From Dyadobacter sp. NIV53 (GTDB lineage: Bacteria; Bacteroidota; Bacteroidia; Cytophagales; Spirosomataceae): a DNA stretch of 64,000 bases. Below the pieces are notes generated by a model. It was not told the DNA's origin. It made no database searches and was given only the letters and a program-made list of their open reading frames with translations. Position 1 is the first letter of the stretch, and every line of letters starts with the position of its first letter. Below are positions 18,771 through 28,153 of this stretch, piece after piece. The stretch lies in the NCBI RefSeq assembly GCF_019711195.1, contig NZ_CP081299.1:2976001-3040000 (forward strand). The letters are read 5' to 3'. Position numbers and translations under genes: made by a program.

Positions 18771-19487
18771 CTAATCTTCCAAACCCTCTGCAAACAGCTG
18801 AGCTTCCAGATCATCAAAATTGCTGTCCTTAGAAATAAAAAGCTCTTTTGGCTTGGAAGAAGATGCAGGAACTACTGTCATAAAATTCCAATATTGATCC
18901 TTGTTAATAATACATAACTGTAATGCTCTTTTCAGAACTACTGAAAAAGGCACTCTGAAAAAGTTCGCAATATCGGAAGCCAGAAATTCCGGGATCTTTG
19001 AAATATCATTTCTAAAAAAACTCTCCACATCTGCATAAGGCAGTAATGCTTCAAATATTAAATGTTCAGATCGGGCAGCGAGAGAAGTTTTATTGGTATA
19101 AGAACCGCTTAATCCCAGAGAAACTGTTAATAAATGGATATAGTAATTGCGTTCGTTTATTTCCAGTGATGCATTTACAAAAACCCATCCTTTTTGCCGG
19201 TAAATAGCAGAAAATCCTTTAAAAGCCTCATCAACATCATGCAGCTGTGCAATCTTAATTCCTTCCGGGTATGGCAATTTGTGTCCTATCTGATGTACAA
19301 TATCCTGGGCATAGGAGATGTCTGCGGCTTCACCTGCTGGTTCAATCATCCATTCTCCTTCGACCAATCCTTCGAAAAGTGCATTAGACAACTTCTGGCT
19401 TTCAATTTGTCCTAAATGCAAAACAATCCTGTTACCACGAACTGAAAAGTCAAGTGGAAGCTGATTCTTTGGTTGCCTTTTTGACAT
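18771..19487 (-). CDS. Uncharacterised protein with weak resemblance to ImmA/IrrE-type peptidases lacking HExxH
   Basis: 238 aa, cytoplasmic. The middle and end (AARSEHLIFEALLPYADVE, then ASDIANFFRVPFSVVLKRAL) resemble the part of M78 (ImmA/IrrE) proteins after the zinc motif: an A-x-x-F-A-like segment and a helix-turn-helix-like 'A..F.V....V..R' stretch. No HExxH is present, so if related it is catalytically dead. It lies just upstream of gldD on the same strand, but about 70 bp and a start codon separate them. The function is unknown. Confidence 0.55.
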   Translation of the reverse strand: MSKRQPKNQLPLDFSVRGNRIVLHLGQIESQKLSNALFEGLVEGEWMIEPAGEAADISYAQDIVHQIGHKLPYPEGIKIAQLHDVDEAFKGFSAIYRQKGWVFVNASLEINERNYYIHLLTVSLGLSGSYTNKTSLAARSEHLIFEALLPYADVESFFRNDISKIPEFLASDIANFFRVPFSVVLKRALQLCIINKDQYWNFMTVVPASSSKPKELFISKDSNFDDLEAQLFAEGLED

Positions 19488-19560
19488 AGTAGTGAAGACT
19501 TTGTGATACGAACTTCAAAGATACATCCTTCCGGTTTGCACCGCAATATCTTTCAGTTTT

Positions 19561-20166
19561 TTATCTCCATTGCAGTGTGTTAAGCAATTGAAGCATGTCA
19601 GCCTGGACGTAGTCTATAACAGGTGCCAGGGAATCATTTTTTGTGGCTATGGGGAAATATATGGCCCCTCTTAAAAAATGTTTTGTACTATCTGTCGTGT
19701 AAAACTGGTAGGGGCTTGGTACATCTCCCTCAATCTTGAATATTGTTACTGTACGCCCGCTTTTAGTAAGAATACGCCTTTCCTGAATAGAAGAAGCCCG
19801 TATCTGATGTTTCCCCGCCAGTTTGAAAGAATCATTAATATAATCTCTTAATTTATTCTGATCCTTGTTTAAAGGCTTGTATGTTAACTGGATATTGGCC
19901 TCAAACTGTGGATACTGAATAAACAACCAATCTTTTTGAGCCGTCGAAAAAGTATCAGGGAGCACCCGCGCTGATTTAGAATATTCAAAAGTATATGGAT
20001 GTACTTCTGTTAATTTCTGATAAGCATGCTGTGGAAGATTAATACGGTTATATCCTTTTGGTCTGGGAACATAATTCTGTTCTTTTTTTCCACACGAAAA
20101 AAGTATCAGGATCAAAAGAGGACAGAGAATATGAATTGTATAAAACCGGAAGGAATTCGTTGGCAT
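19561..20166 (-). CDS. gldD: Gliding motility lipoprotein GldD
   Basis: 201 aa. Lipoprotein signal with lipobox LILFSC (Cys near 25). The opening YVPRPKGYNRINLPQHAYQ is the hallmark of GldD, a periplasmic or inner-membrane lipoprotein needed for gliding and type IX secretion in Flavobacterium. The protein has the normal family length. glmS lies upstream on the same strand across a hairpin at 20253-20290, so the two are likely separate transcripts. Confidence 0.9.
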   Translation of the reverse strand: MPTNSFRFYTIHILCPLLILILFSCGKKEQNYVPRPKGYNRINLPQHAYQKLTEVHPYTFEYSKSARVLPDTFSTAQKDWLFIQYPQFEANIQLTYKPLNKDQNKLRDYINDSFKLAGKHQIRASSIQERRILTKSGRTVTIFKIEGDVPSPYQFYTTDSTKHFLRGAIYFPIATKNDSLAPVIDYVQADMLQLLNTLQWR

Positions 20167-20252
20167 AACTTAAAAATTAAGTAACATTTTTAGTGCAAAG
20201 CTAACGAATTGAAGTAAATTTTATTTTCGAAAAAAACAATCTATTGCGATGC

Positions 20253-20290
20253 ATAAAAGCGGACCAATCGAACTGATGCTCCGCTTTTAT
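20253..20290 (-). terminator. Terminator after glmS
   Basis: ATAAAAGCGGA pairs with TCCGCTTTTAT. The minus-strand copy is followed by a few T residues and lies 20 bases after the glmS stop. Confidence 0.7.
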
Positions 20291-20310
20291 ACTTATCCGA
20301 TATTTACTAT

Positions 20311-22149
20311 CTATTCAACTGTAACAGATTTGGCAAGATTTCTTGGCTGATCAACATTTCTTCCGCGCATTACAGCAATATAATAGGATAGTAACTGCAA
20401 TGGAATTACAGAAAGTAAAGGAGTCAGCATTTCATGCGTTTTCGGAACTTCTATTACAAAATCCACCATGGCAGGAATGAGTGTATCTCCTTCGGTAACA
20501 ATTGCAATAACCCGCCCTTTTCTCGCTTTTACTTCCTGAATATTTGAAATGATTTTTTCATAAGAACCATCCTTAGTTGCCAAAAATACAACTGGCATAT
20601 CCTCGTCGATTAAAGCAATCGGCCCGTGTTTCATTTCAGCAGCGGGATAGCCTTCTGCGTGGATGTATGAAATTTCTTTCAGTTTAAGAGCACCTTCCAG
20701 TGCTACCGGAAAATTCAGGCCTCTGCCCAGATAAAGGAAATTTCTGGCGTATGTAAAAATATATGCTATTTCTTTAATCGTGGATGCATTTTCAAGGACA
20801 CGTTCTACCTTAGCTGGAATATTTTCCAGTTCTACTAACAGCTGACGGTACATTTCCTCCGAAATCGTTCCTTTTCTTTTGGCAACTGCTATGGCAATTT
20901 GTGTAAGTACTGTAACCTGTGCCGTAAATGCCTTCGTACTTGCCACTCCTATTTCCGGTCCGGCATGTGTATATGCTCCCGCATGAGTAGCCCTTGCAAT
21001 CGACGAACCAACCACATTACAAACCCCAAATATCGTTGCTCCTTTGGCCTTGGCCAGCTCTATTGCTGCCAGTGTATCTGCTGTCTCGCCGGATTGTGAA
21101 ATAGCAATAACAATATCCTTTTCCTTAATTATTGGATTTCTGTAACGAAATTCAGAAGCATATTCAACTTCTACATTAATTCTTGCCAATTCTTCAAAAA
21201 GATATTCTGCAACCAGACCGGCGTGCCATGAAGTTCCGCAGCCAATAATTACAATTCGTTTGGCTTCGGCCAGTTTATCAAGGTAATTACTTAGTCCACC
21301 CAAATGCAGATGTGCATCGTCCGCCTTAACCCGACCACGCATACTATCGCCAATAGAACGTGGCTGTTCAAAAATTTCCTTAAGCATGAAGTGCTCATAA
21401 CCACCTTTTTCAATGGTTTCCAGCTCCATTTCAAGTTTTTGGATATATGGGATCGTTTGTGTGTTATCCAGATTCTGGATCGTTAACTTACCGTCACGTA
21501 TCATAGCTACTTCATAATCATCCAGATACACCACATCTTTTGTATATTCAATGATGGGTGTAGCATCAGAAGCAAAAAAGAATTCGTTCTCTCCCACTCC
21601 AATAACGAGAGGGCTTCCTTTGCGTGCGGCTATTAATTGTCCGGGATGATCTACCGACATGACTACAATGGCATATGCACCTACCACTTCGCGCAATGCA
21701 AGTTTTACAGCGTCTTCAAGTGAATTTCCTGTTTCCTGCTGGATATCTTCTATAAAATGTACCAGGACTTCCGTATCCGTATCACTCAGAAACACATGCC
21801 CTTTTTTTATCAGGTTTTGCTTGATAGTAGCGTAGTTCTCAATAATCCCGTTGTGAATAATGGCAAGCTTACGGTTATTGGAATAATGTGGATGTGCGTT
21901 TACGTCATTGGGCTCTCCATGTGTCGCCCATCTTGTATGCCCTATCCCGATAGTCGATTTACGGTCTTTCCCGGTATGCTGATCTTCCAGTTCCGAAACC
22001 TTCCCTTTTTTCTTGTATATTTTTAATTGCGATTCTTCCAATAATGCAATACCGGAGCTATCATATCCCCTGTATTCCAAACGTTTCAGGCCTTTGATAA
22101 TCAAAGGAAATGCGTCCCGGTTTCCAACGTAAGCAACAATTCCGCACAT
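20311..22149 (-). CDS. glmS: Glutamine--fructose-6-phosphate aminotransferase (isomerizing)
   Basis: 612 aa. First committed step of amino-sugar (UDP-GlcNAc) synthesis. The start is set at the Met of MCGIVAYVGN so that Cys becomes residue 1, the amidotransferase nucleophile; an upstream in-frame start would bury it and is rejected. The N-terminal class II glutaminase (HTRWATHG, NGIIENY) is followed by two SIS domains (CGTSWHAG, SQSGETADT) and the C-terminal QPRNLAKSVTVE motif. No glmS ribozyme-like element is apparent upstream. Confidence 0.97.
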   Translation of the reverse strand: MCGIVAYVGNRDAFPLIIKGLKRLEYRGYDSSGIALLEESQLKIYKKKGKVSELEDQHTGKDRKSTIGIGHTRWATHGEPNDVNAHPHYSNNRKLAIIHNGIIENYATIKQNLIKKGHVFLSDTDTEVLVHFIEDIQQETGNSLEDAVKLALREVVGAYAIVVMSVDHPGQLIAARKGSPLVIGVGENEFFFASDATPIIEYTKDVVYLDDYEVAMIRDGKLTIQNLDNTQTIPYIQKLEMELETIEKGGYEHFMLKEIFEQPRSIGDSMRGRVKADDAHLHLGGLSNYLDKLAEAKRIVIIGCGTSWHAGLVAEYLFEELARINVEVEYASEFRYRNPIIKEKDIVIAISQSGETADTLAAIELAKAKGATIFGVCNVVGSSIARATHAGAYTHAGPEIGVASTKAFTAQVTVLTQIAIAVAKRKGTISEEMYRQLLVELENIPAKVERVLENASTIKEIAYIFTYARNFLYLGRGLNFPVALEGALKLKEISYIHAEGYPAAEMKHGPIALIDEDMPVVFLATKDGSYEKIISNIQEVKARKGRVIAIVTEGDTLIPAMVDFVIEVPKTHEMLTPLLSVIPLQLLSYYIAVMRGRNVDQPRNLAKSVTVE

Positions 22150-22344
22150 ATTTGTATTAATTATTAAGTGTATGTGAATGTAAAACGTACAAATAAATAT
22201 CAATCAAAGCGGTATAGCAAACCATTTTTTTACAAATTATTCAAATGTCGTATAGTGCTCGAACACATGATGGTTTAGAATAAAATATGAAAAATAAGAT
22301 TTGCATTTTTACATGAATAATTAAATTATTTTAATAACAGGGCA

Positions 22345-22374
22345 TAAAAAAAAGGCGACATTTCTGCCGCCTTC
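22345..22374 (-). terminator. Terminator after the GlgA-like gene
   Basis: On the minus strand AAGGCGG and CGCCTT pair around a 10-base loop, followed by eight T residues. Confidence 0.8.
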
Positions 22375-22391
22375 CTCAATTTTTTATTCAG

Positions 22392-23198
22392 CTAGTTCAT
22401 CAAATCTGTATACAGATTGTAATACGACTCTGAGAATTTTTCATCTTCTTCATCAAGTTCAACACGTTTAGGTGCATCATTGAAAATCTGATTTAAGCTA
22501 TCACTGCAATGATCATCCGCTTTTACAACAGCATCTGCGTAAGCACATCCTATTTTAATAAAGCCCTCAAAATCAGCAGAACGCAAATGAGCCAATGCTT
22601 CATCACTCACATCCAAAGCTTTTGCTTTATTGTGCAAATCTGCATCAAACTTATAATCAAAAGCGTTGTTATGAACTGTAAATACACTTTTCGTATCCTT
22701 AAACATAGGATCGTTCCTATAGGTAGTCTTAAGATACAAAGGAATCAAAGCTGTCATCCAGTCGTTACAGTGAACAACATCAGGAGCCCATCCCAATTTT
22801 TTAACCGTTTCTAAAACACCTTTGCAGAAGAAAATTGCGCGTTCATCATTATCATCGTAAAAGTTATTTTCTTTATCAACGAATACTGATTTACGGTGAA
22901 AATAATCATCATTATCTATAAAATAGACCTGAAGCTTCGCATTTGGAATGGAAGCAACTTTAATGATAAGAGGCTTTTCTTCATCTCCTACGGTAATATT
23001 TATTCCTGACAGTCGAACTACTTCATGAAGCCTGTTTTTGCGCTCATTAATAAGACCAAAACGAGGTACCAGAATTCTAATTTCTGCGCCGCGCTCTTGC
23101 ATTGCCTGAGGAAGTCTTCTTACGTAATCGGCAACATCTGTGGTTTGAAGGAAGGGGTTTATTTCACTGGCTACATATAAAATTCGTAGTTTCTCCAT
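22392..23198 (-). CDS. GlgA-like glycogen/starch synthase catalytic N-domain, stand-alone
   Basis: 268 aa. Resembles only the N-terminal GT5 half of glycogen synthase (LRILYVASEINPFLQTTDVADYVRRLPQAMQERGAEIRILVPRF; GWAPDVVHCNDWMTALIPLYLK; FTVHN). The usual K-x-G-G-L motif is replaced by TTDVADYV, and the C-terminal nucleotide-binding Rossmann domain (roughly 200 aa) is absent. Short proteins of this type are common in Cytophagales next to panC. Catalytic competence is therefore doubtful, and the role is unknown. It is divergent from panC with a 215-bp AT-rich spacer. Confidence 0.8.
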   Translation of the reverse strand: MEKLRILYVASEINPFLQTTDVADYVRRLPQAMQERGAEIRILVPRFGLINERKNRLHEVVRLSGINITVGDEEKPLIIKVASIPNAKLQVYFIDNDDYFHRKSVFVDKENNFYDDNDERAIFFCKGVLETVKKLGWAPDVVHCNDWMTALIPLYLKTTYRNDPMFKDTKSVFTVHNNAFDYKFDADLHNKAKALDVSDEALAHLRSADFEGFIKIGCAYADAVVKADDHCSDSLNQIFNDAPKRVELDEEDEKFSESYYNLYTDLMN

Positions 23199-23413
23199 AC
23201 ATCTTAGCAGTTTGTGAAAAAAAGTTTTGCAAAAATATACAAAAAAAATCGAAAAATCAATAGATATTCCAAACTAATTGTAATATTGCGCTCAATTTGG
23301 GAATATCTATCCCGGATATTTCAAAAACTGCAAACCGGAAATAATTTTACCTGCTGACTTTGAATTCAGCTTTTTGATAAAAACCGGAAACTCCTATATT
23401 TAGTACTCGATTC

Positions 23414-24256
23414 ATGGAAGTATTTACTTCGATTCAAAGTCTCCGGAATTTCTTGCACCAACAACGTACCGCAAATAAGACAATCGGATTAATTCCTACT
23501 ATGGGTGCTTTGCATGATGGGCATATTTCTCTCCTGAATTCTTCTGTGGTGCAAAACGACATTTCAGTCTATGGCATTTTTGTCAATCCAGTGCAATTTA
23601 CCAATCAGGAAGATCTGGTCAAATATCCGCGAACTTTGGAAGCTGACTGCGCTTTGCTTGAAAAAGCAGGTTGTTCTGCGGTGTTTGCACCGGCAGTATT
23701 AGAAATGTATCCTGCACCTCCCGTACTGACCATGAATTTTGGCACACTGGAAACAGTGATGGAAGGAGCTTCAAGGCCGGGTCATTTTAACGGTGTAGGA
23801 ATTGTGGTAGCACGTTTATTTAATCTTGTCCAACCAGACAGGGCGTATTTTGGTCAAAAAGATTTACAGCAGGTTGCAGTAATACGACAATTAATAAGCG
23901 ACCTGGCATTTCCTCTGGAACTTGTTGTTTGTCCCACTATCCGGGAAACGAACGGACTGGCAATGTCATCCAGAAATCAGCGTCTGAATGACGTAGAAAA
24001 AGCGTCAGCCGCTCTTATTTATAAAATAATGACAATTGCCAAAAACCAATTGTCGGATGGATTGGAAGTAAATGAGGTGAAAAGATCCGCACAAGAGCAA
24101 TTTGCAGCTTTACCCGAATTCACTCTGGACTATTTTGAAGTAGTTAATATAAATACGCTTCGGCCAATTTTGAAACCGGAATCACCTGGTTCAATGGCTA
24201 TTTGCGTTGCTGCTTTTCTTGGTCCGGTAAGATTAATTGATAATATCATTTTTTAG
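23414..24256 (+). CDS. panC: Pantothenate synthetase
   Basis: 280 aa. Joins pantoate and beta-alanine using ATP (vitamin B5/CoA pathway). Nucleotidylyltransferase signature IPTMGALHDGHISLL (27-41, with H34 and H37), YFGQKDLQQ near 154-162 and a KMSKS-like SSRNQRL near 195. panD lies about 1.8 kb downstream, separated by a minus-strand oxidoreductase gene, so two steps of the pathway are in this neighbourhood. Confidence 0.96.
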   Translation: MEVFTSIQSLRNFLHQQRTANKTIGLIPTMGALHDGHISLLNSSVVQNDISVYGIFVNPVQFTNQEDLVKYPRTLEADCALLEKAGCSAVFAPAVLEMYPAPPVLTMNFGTLETVMEGASRPGHFNGVGIVVARLFNLVQPDRAYFGQKDLQQVAVIRQLISDLAFPLELVVCPTIRETNGLAMSSRNQRLNDVEKASAALIYKIMTIAKNQLSDGLEVNEVKRSAQEQFAALPEFTLDYFEVVNINTLRPILKPESPGSMAICVAAFLGPVRLIDNIIF

Positions 24257-24257
24257 T

Positions 24258-24300
24258 AAAATGGTGTAACCTGAATCCAGGTTACACCATTTTATTTTTT
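24258..24300. terminator. Bidirectional terminator between panC and Gfo/Idh gene
   Basis: AAAATGGTGTAACCTG and CAGGTTACACCATTTT form a 16-bp perfect stem around a four-base loop, with T/A tracts on both sides serving the converging genes. Confidence 0.85.
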
Positions 24301-25771
24301 ATGACAATTTCCAGTCTCCGCGGTATGTCCGTTTTACAAATTGGTTCGCTTCATCGAAATTGGTTATTTTCATACTCTTACCATCCCATAACAATTTCTT
24401 ACGTCCCGGATAATCGAATCCTTTACCATCTGCTTTTGCTTTACGCAAATTATAACTGCGAATACCCAGATTACCCATAATTACTGTTTCTGTTAATGGC
24501 CCTGAATAATCAAACGATGAAGTAAGTGCCTTGTGCTCTTTACTTTCAAAACCAGCTTTAATTGCATCAGTCCATGAAACATGGTGCCCGTATTCCGGCA
24601 TCACCGTGTATTTATTTCCAAAATCATCTTTTTTGTATTCCAGCTTGGTTCCATCTTTCAGGTATACTTTTGGATCAATTCCGTATGTTCCGCAAGTCAT
24701 TACTCCTTTTTCTCCAATTAAAAGAACACCATTACTGCTGTCCGGCTCGCCAAGAGGATCATTTGCAGGAATCAGGTCCGGGTGGAAGGGACGCAAACCG
24801 CCATCATGCCAGGTTAAGGTTACTTCCGATTTGTTGACCTTATTAGCCGGGAATTTTAATTGCACACGTGAAGATGGCGGACAACCCTCCGGAATATACT
24901 CAGGTGTCCAGTCCTTCATGAAAACAGAACCTGCGCTGCATTCCAGTTCTGTTGGATAGCCAAGACCTAATGTACGGAATGCAGGATCGATCAGGTGGCA
25001 TCCCATATCGCCCAATGCACCTGTTCCAAAGTTCCACCAGCCGCGCCATTTGAACGGATGCCAAGCAGGATTATAATCAACCCACTCAGCAGAACCTACC
25101 CAAAGTTCCCAGTCTATATCAGCTGGAACATCAAATTTGCCAGTCGGAACAGGAATTCCCTGTGGCCATACCGGGCGGTTTGTCCAGACGTGTGCTTCAT
25201 GTACATTTCCAATCAGCCCTTTATTAAACCACTCCTTCATTTGGGTCTGGGCAGGATTGGAAGCGCCCTGATTTCCCATTTGAGTAACTACTTTATATTT
25301 ATGAGCCGCTTCTGTCAGCATTCTTGCTTCATAAATATCGTGTGTCAATGGTTTTTGAACATAAACGTGTTTACCTCTTTGCATAGCAGCCATCGCAATA
25401 ATAGCATGCATATGATCCGGAGTGGAAATAGTAACAGCGTCAATATCTTTCCCCATTTCATCAAACATCTTTCTGAAATCCTTATATTTTTTTGCAGTCG
25501 GGTGAAGCTCAAAGTTCTTTTTGGCTTGTCCCCAGTCTACATCGCACAGCGCAACCAGATTTTCAGCTCCCTTATTCCACGCATTATTTGTATCAGAAAA
25601 TCCTTTACCTCCTACTCCGATTCCGGCAATATTCAGCTTATCACTAGGGGCAATAAATCCTTTCCCTAAAACATGACGTGGAACAATGAAAAAACTTCCA
25701 ACAGCCGCTGCCGTGGTTTTTTGTAAAAAGTCACGGCGGGTTACATCTTTTGGTTTATTTTCTGTACTCAT
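24299..25771 (-). CDS. Tat-exported Gfo/Idh/MocA-family oxidoreductase
   Basis: 490 aa. Twin-arginine signal TRRDFLQKTTAAAVGSF near the N-terminus predicts periplasmic export of a folded NAD(P)-bound enzyme. Rossmann motif GIGVGGKG near 50-57, EKP-type loop VQKPLTHD near 137-144, and the family's GDMGCHLIDPAF near 253-264. This exported subgroup acts on sugars or glycosides in Bacteroidetes and Planctomycetes; the substrate here is not evident. It sits alone between panC and panD. Confidence 0.88.
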   Translation of the reverse strand: MSTENKPKDVTRRDFLQKTTAAAVGSFFIVPRHVLGKGFIAPSDKLNIAGIGVGGKGFSDTNNAWNKGAENLVALCDVDWGQAKKNFELHPTAKKYKDFRKMFDEMGKDIDAVTISTPDHMHAIIAMAAMQRGKHVYVQKPLTHDIYEARMLTEAAHKYKVVTQMGNQGASNPAQTQMKEWFNKGLIGNVHEAHVWTNRPVWPQGIPVPTGKFDVPADIDWELWVGSAEWVDYNPAWHPFKWRGWWNFGTGALGDMGCHLIDPAFRTLGLGYPTELECSAGSVFMKDWTPEYIPEGCPPSSRVQLKFPANKVNKSEVTLTWHDGGLRPFHPDLIPANDPLGEPDSSNGVLLIGEKGVMTCGTYGIDPKVYLKDGTKLEYKKDDFGNKYTVMPEYGHHVSWTDAIKAGFESKEHKALTSSFDYSGPLTETVIMGNLGIRSYNLRKAKADGKGFDYPGRKKLLWDGKSMKITNFDEANQFVKRTYRGDWKLS

Positions 25772-25996
25772 TGGGTTTTGGTATTAAATAAGAAAGATTA
25801 GTAATATTCAGACTAAAGCATTTAACTATGAATTATTACTTAATAGTATTAATTCAGCCTTAAATATAATGATGTTCGGATTTAAAGCGATTGTTTACTT
25901 TTAAATTAATTTAGGATAAAGTAGTGATATTTTCATTTAGCGGGTGCTGTATTTCCGGCAAAAAAAGTATGGGAACCGTATCTGACAGCGGGTTGT

Positions 25997-26028
25997 TTTG
26001 AAGGCATTGTATTATTCCTGTAACTTTG
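25997..26028 (+). promoter_or_regulatory. Promoter of panD
   Basis: TTTG at 25997-26000 and TAACTTTG at 26021-26028 with a 20-base spacer, 47 bases before the panD start. The remaining part of the 305-bp gap to the divergent oxidoreductase gene (25772-25996) is AT-rich, and I see no gene there. Confidence 0.6.
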
Positions 26029-26075
26029 CAGGAGTAACGTACATGTAAATAATATTTAACTCATATTACCGGGTA

Positions 26076-26423
26076 ATGCAAATAACACTCATGAAATCGA
26101 AGATTCACCGTGTGAAGGTGACTCAGGCGGAACTGAATTATGTGGGAAGTATCACTATTGATGAAGATTTAATGGATGCTGCCGGCTTAATTGAGAATGA
26201 GCAGGTGCATATAGTTAACAATAATAATGGAGAGCGTTTTGTAACCTATGTCATTAAAGGCGAACGCAGTTCCGGCATGATCTGCCTGAATGGAGCTGCT
26301 GCCAGAAAAGTTCAGATCGGCGACATTGTTATCATAATTGCTTATGGCAGTATGTCTCAGGAAGAAGCCAAATCCTTCAAACCAATGGTGGTCTTTCCGG
26401 ACCACAATAATAGGTTAGTGTGA
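26076..26423 (+). CDS. panD: Aspartate 1-decarboxylase precursor
   Basis: 115 aa, usual length. Makes beta-alanine for pantothenate. Self-cleavage site G24-S25 (LNYVGSITIDED), where Ser25 becomes the pyruvoyl group; HRVKVT and LNGAAA are family signatures. The start ATG puts the cleavage site at the canonical position 24/25. It is followed 57 bp later by the YbhN-like gene on the same strand. Confidence 0.96.
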   Translation: MQITLMKSKIHRVKVTQAELNYVGSITIDEDLMDAAGLIENEQVHIVNNNNGERFVTYVIKGERSSGMICLNGAAARKVQIGDIVIIIAYGSMSQEEAKSFKPMVVFPDHNNRLV

Positions 26424-26479
26424 AAAAATTTCACAATGATCATCTTCAGTAAATCTAACGGCCTCTTACTATACACTCA

Positions 26480-27517
26480 ATGAAAAGTGCATTACGTTAT
26501 ATTATATCGCTTGGATTAGCCGGTGGACTGATCTGGTTTGTCTTCAAGGATATTGATCTTGCTGACATGCTGGAAAGATTCGAACGCTCTGACTGGCGAT
26601 GGATCGCAATTTCCTGTGTTTTTCTGATCATGGCGCATGTGATCCGTGCCTGGCGCTGGTCTATGCTGATGGAACCGCTGGGATATAAGCCTGGCTTATT
26701 TAATAGTGCGATATCTGTTTTAACGGGCTATTTTGCCAATTATATTGTTCCCCGTATGGGAGAAGTTACCAGATGCGGGACTTTATACCGTTTAGAAAAA
26801 GTACCTGTTAATCTTAGTTTTGGAACTGTTGTAGCTGAAAGAATTTTCGATGTGCTAATTCTGCTTGTGTTGATCGGATTGAATTTTATTTTAGAATTTG
26901 ACCGGCTAAGTACATTTTTTACAGATTTTTTTCAAAGTAAATTAGCAGGTGGCCAAAGCAGCGGAACAGGCAGCGGGATATTGCTTGTAATTTTATTAGC
27001 CGGTATTCTTTCAATTGCTTTTGCAGGAATATATATATTTAAAAATCAGGCACTAAAAGATAAACTCAGCCAGAATGCACTCATTCAAAAAATAGTAACA
27101 TTTGCTCAGGGAATGCTGGAAGGACTATTAAGTATCCGTAAATTAAAAAGTCCTGGTTTATTTATTTTTAGTACAATCGCAATCTGGGTACTTTATTATC
27201 TGGTATCATATGTACTTTTTTTCTGTATTCCGGAAACATCAGGATTAGGTCCGTTGGCTGGCCTTACATTGTTAGTAGTAGGTGCGATTGGCATGACTGC
27301 ACCAACTCAGGGCGGTATTGGAGCTTATCATTTGCTGGTTGGCAATGTAATGATCCTGTATGGTTTATCCCAAAAAGATGGAATTACACTTGCTACCTTT
27401 ATTCATGGTACACAAATGCTGTTTATGCTTATTATAGGCGCATTGGCATTTCTTTATGTGTTGCTTCAAAAAGATAAAGATGTTAGTGAACCAAGCAAAA
27501 TAACGGTAAGCCAGTAA
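26480..27517 (+). CDS. YbhN/UPF0104-family integral membrane protein (lysylphosphatidylglycerol synthase TM-like)
   Basis: 345 aa with about eight membrane helices. Family marks are ISVLTGYFANYIVPRMGEVTRCGTLYR near 78-103 and GAIGMTAPTQGGIGAYHLLVG near 275-295. The cytoplasmic synthase domain of MprF is absent, so lysyl transfer is not expected; lipid translocation is the usual guess for these proteins. Gene order panD / ybhN-like / rfaE2 is common in this phylum. Confidence 0.85.
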   Translation: MKSALRYIISLGLAGGLIWFVFKDIDLADMLERFERSDWRWIAISCVFLIMAHVIRAWRWSMLMEPLGYKPGLFNSAISVLTGYFANYIVPRMGEVTRCGTLYRLEKVPVNLSFGTVVAERIFDVLILLVLIGLNFILEFDRLSTFFTDFFQSKLAGGQSSGTGSGILLVILLAGILSIAFAGIYIFKNQALKDKLSQNALIQKIVTFAQGMLEGLLSIRKLKSPGLFIFSTIAIWVLYYLVSYVLFFCIPETSGLGPLAGLTLLVVGAIGMTAPTQGGIGAYHLLVGNVMILYGLSQKDGITLATFIHGTQMLFMLIIGALAFLYVLLQKDKDVSEPSKITVSQ

Positions 27518-27579
27518 TGATAATAACATTCGGGTATCGTTTTCAATTTTCTTCATAACCAGAATTCTTTTTTCTACCA

Positions 27580-28065
27580 ATGAACGCAACTGAGAATAAA
27601 ATTTTACGTCTGGAAGAAGCAACTGCACAAATTGCTGACTGGCAGCGTGCAGGCCAAAAAGTTGTTTTCACTAATGGGTGTTTTGATATCGTACATTTAG
27701 GCCACATTGATTACCTTGAAAAAGCACACGCGCTTGGCGATCGTCTGATACTTGGCCTTAATACCGACGCTTCCGTTAGCAGGCTCAAAGGACCGTTGCG
27801 TCCCGTTGTGAACGAATATGCAAGAGGGCGGCTAATGGCGGCACTTTCATTTATAGATGCTGTCATTTTGTTCGACGAACCTACTCCCACTGAGCTTATT
27901 GAAGCATTAAAACCTGACATTTTGGTAAAAGGTGACGATTATACAGTTGAAACCATCGCTGGCGCAGATTTTGTTCTTGCTAATGGAGGTGAGGTAAAAA
28001 CAATAGCTCTTGTAAAAGGTTATTCTACAACTGCGCTGATAGAAAAAATAAAACAGGGCTATTGA
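27580..28065 (+). CDS. rfaE2: RfaE2-type nucleotidyltransferase (heptose-1-phosphate adenylyltransferase)
   Basis: 161 aa stand-alone cytidylyl/adenylyltransferase domain. HIGH-like motif GCFDIVHLGHIDYL near 32-45, NTDASVSRLKGPLRPV near 61-76, and VKGDDYT near 115-121. It matches the C-terminal half of HldE; in Bacteroidetes it is usually a separate protein that activates ADP-heptose for lipopolysaccharide core. Other sugar phosphates cannot be ruled out. Confidence 0.88.
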   Translation: MNATENKILRLEEATAQIADWQRAGQKVVFTNGCFDIVHLGHIDYLEKAHALGDRLILGLNTDASVSRLKGPLRPVVNEYARGRLMAALSFIDAVILFDEPTPTELIEALKPDILVKGDDYTVETIAGADFVLANGGEVKTIALVKGYSTTALIEKIKQGY

Positions 28066-28153
28066 AATTGATAACATTGGAAAATTACCGGCGTTATATT
28101 TTAATCTTGTTTTAGTTTGAAAAGTTAATAACAACTAACAATTAAAAAGACAC

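Noticed and set aside
22150..22391. glmS ribozyme upstream of glmS
   Set aside because: No matching core is visible, and this element is not expected in this phylum.
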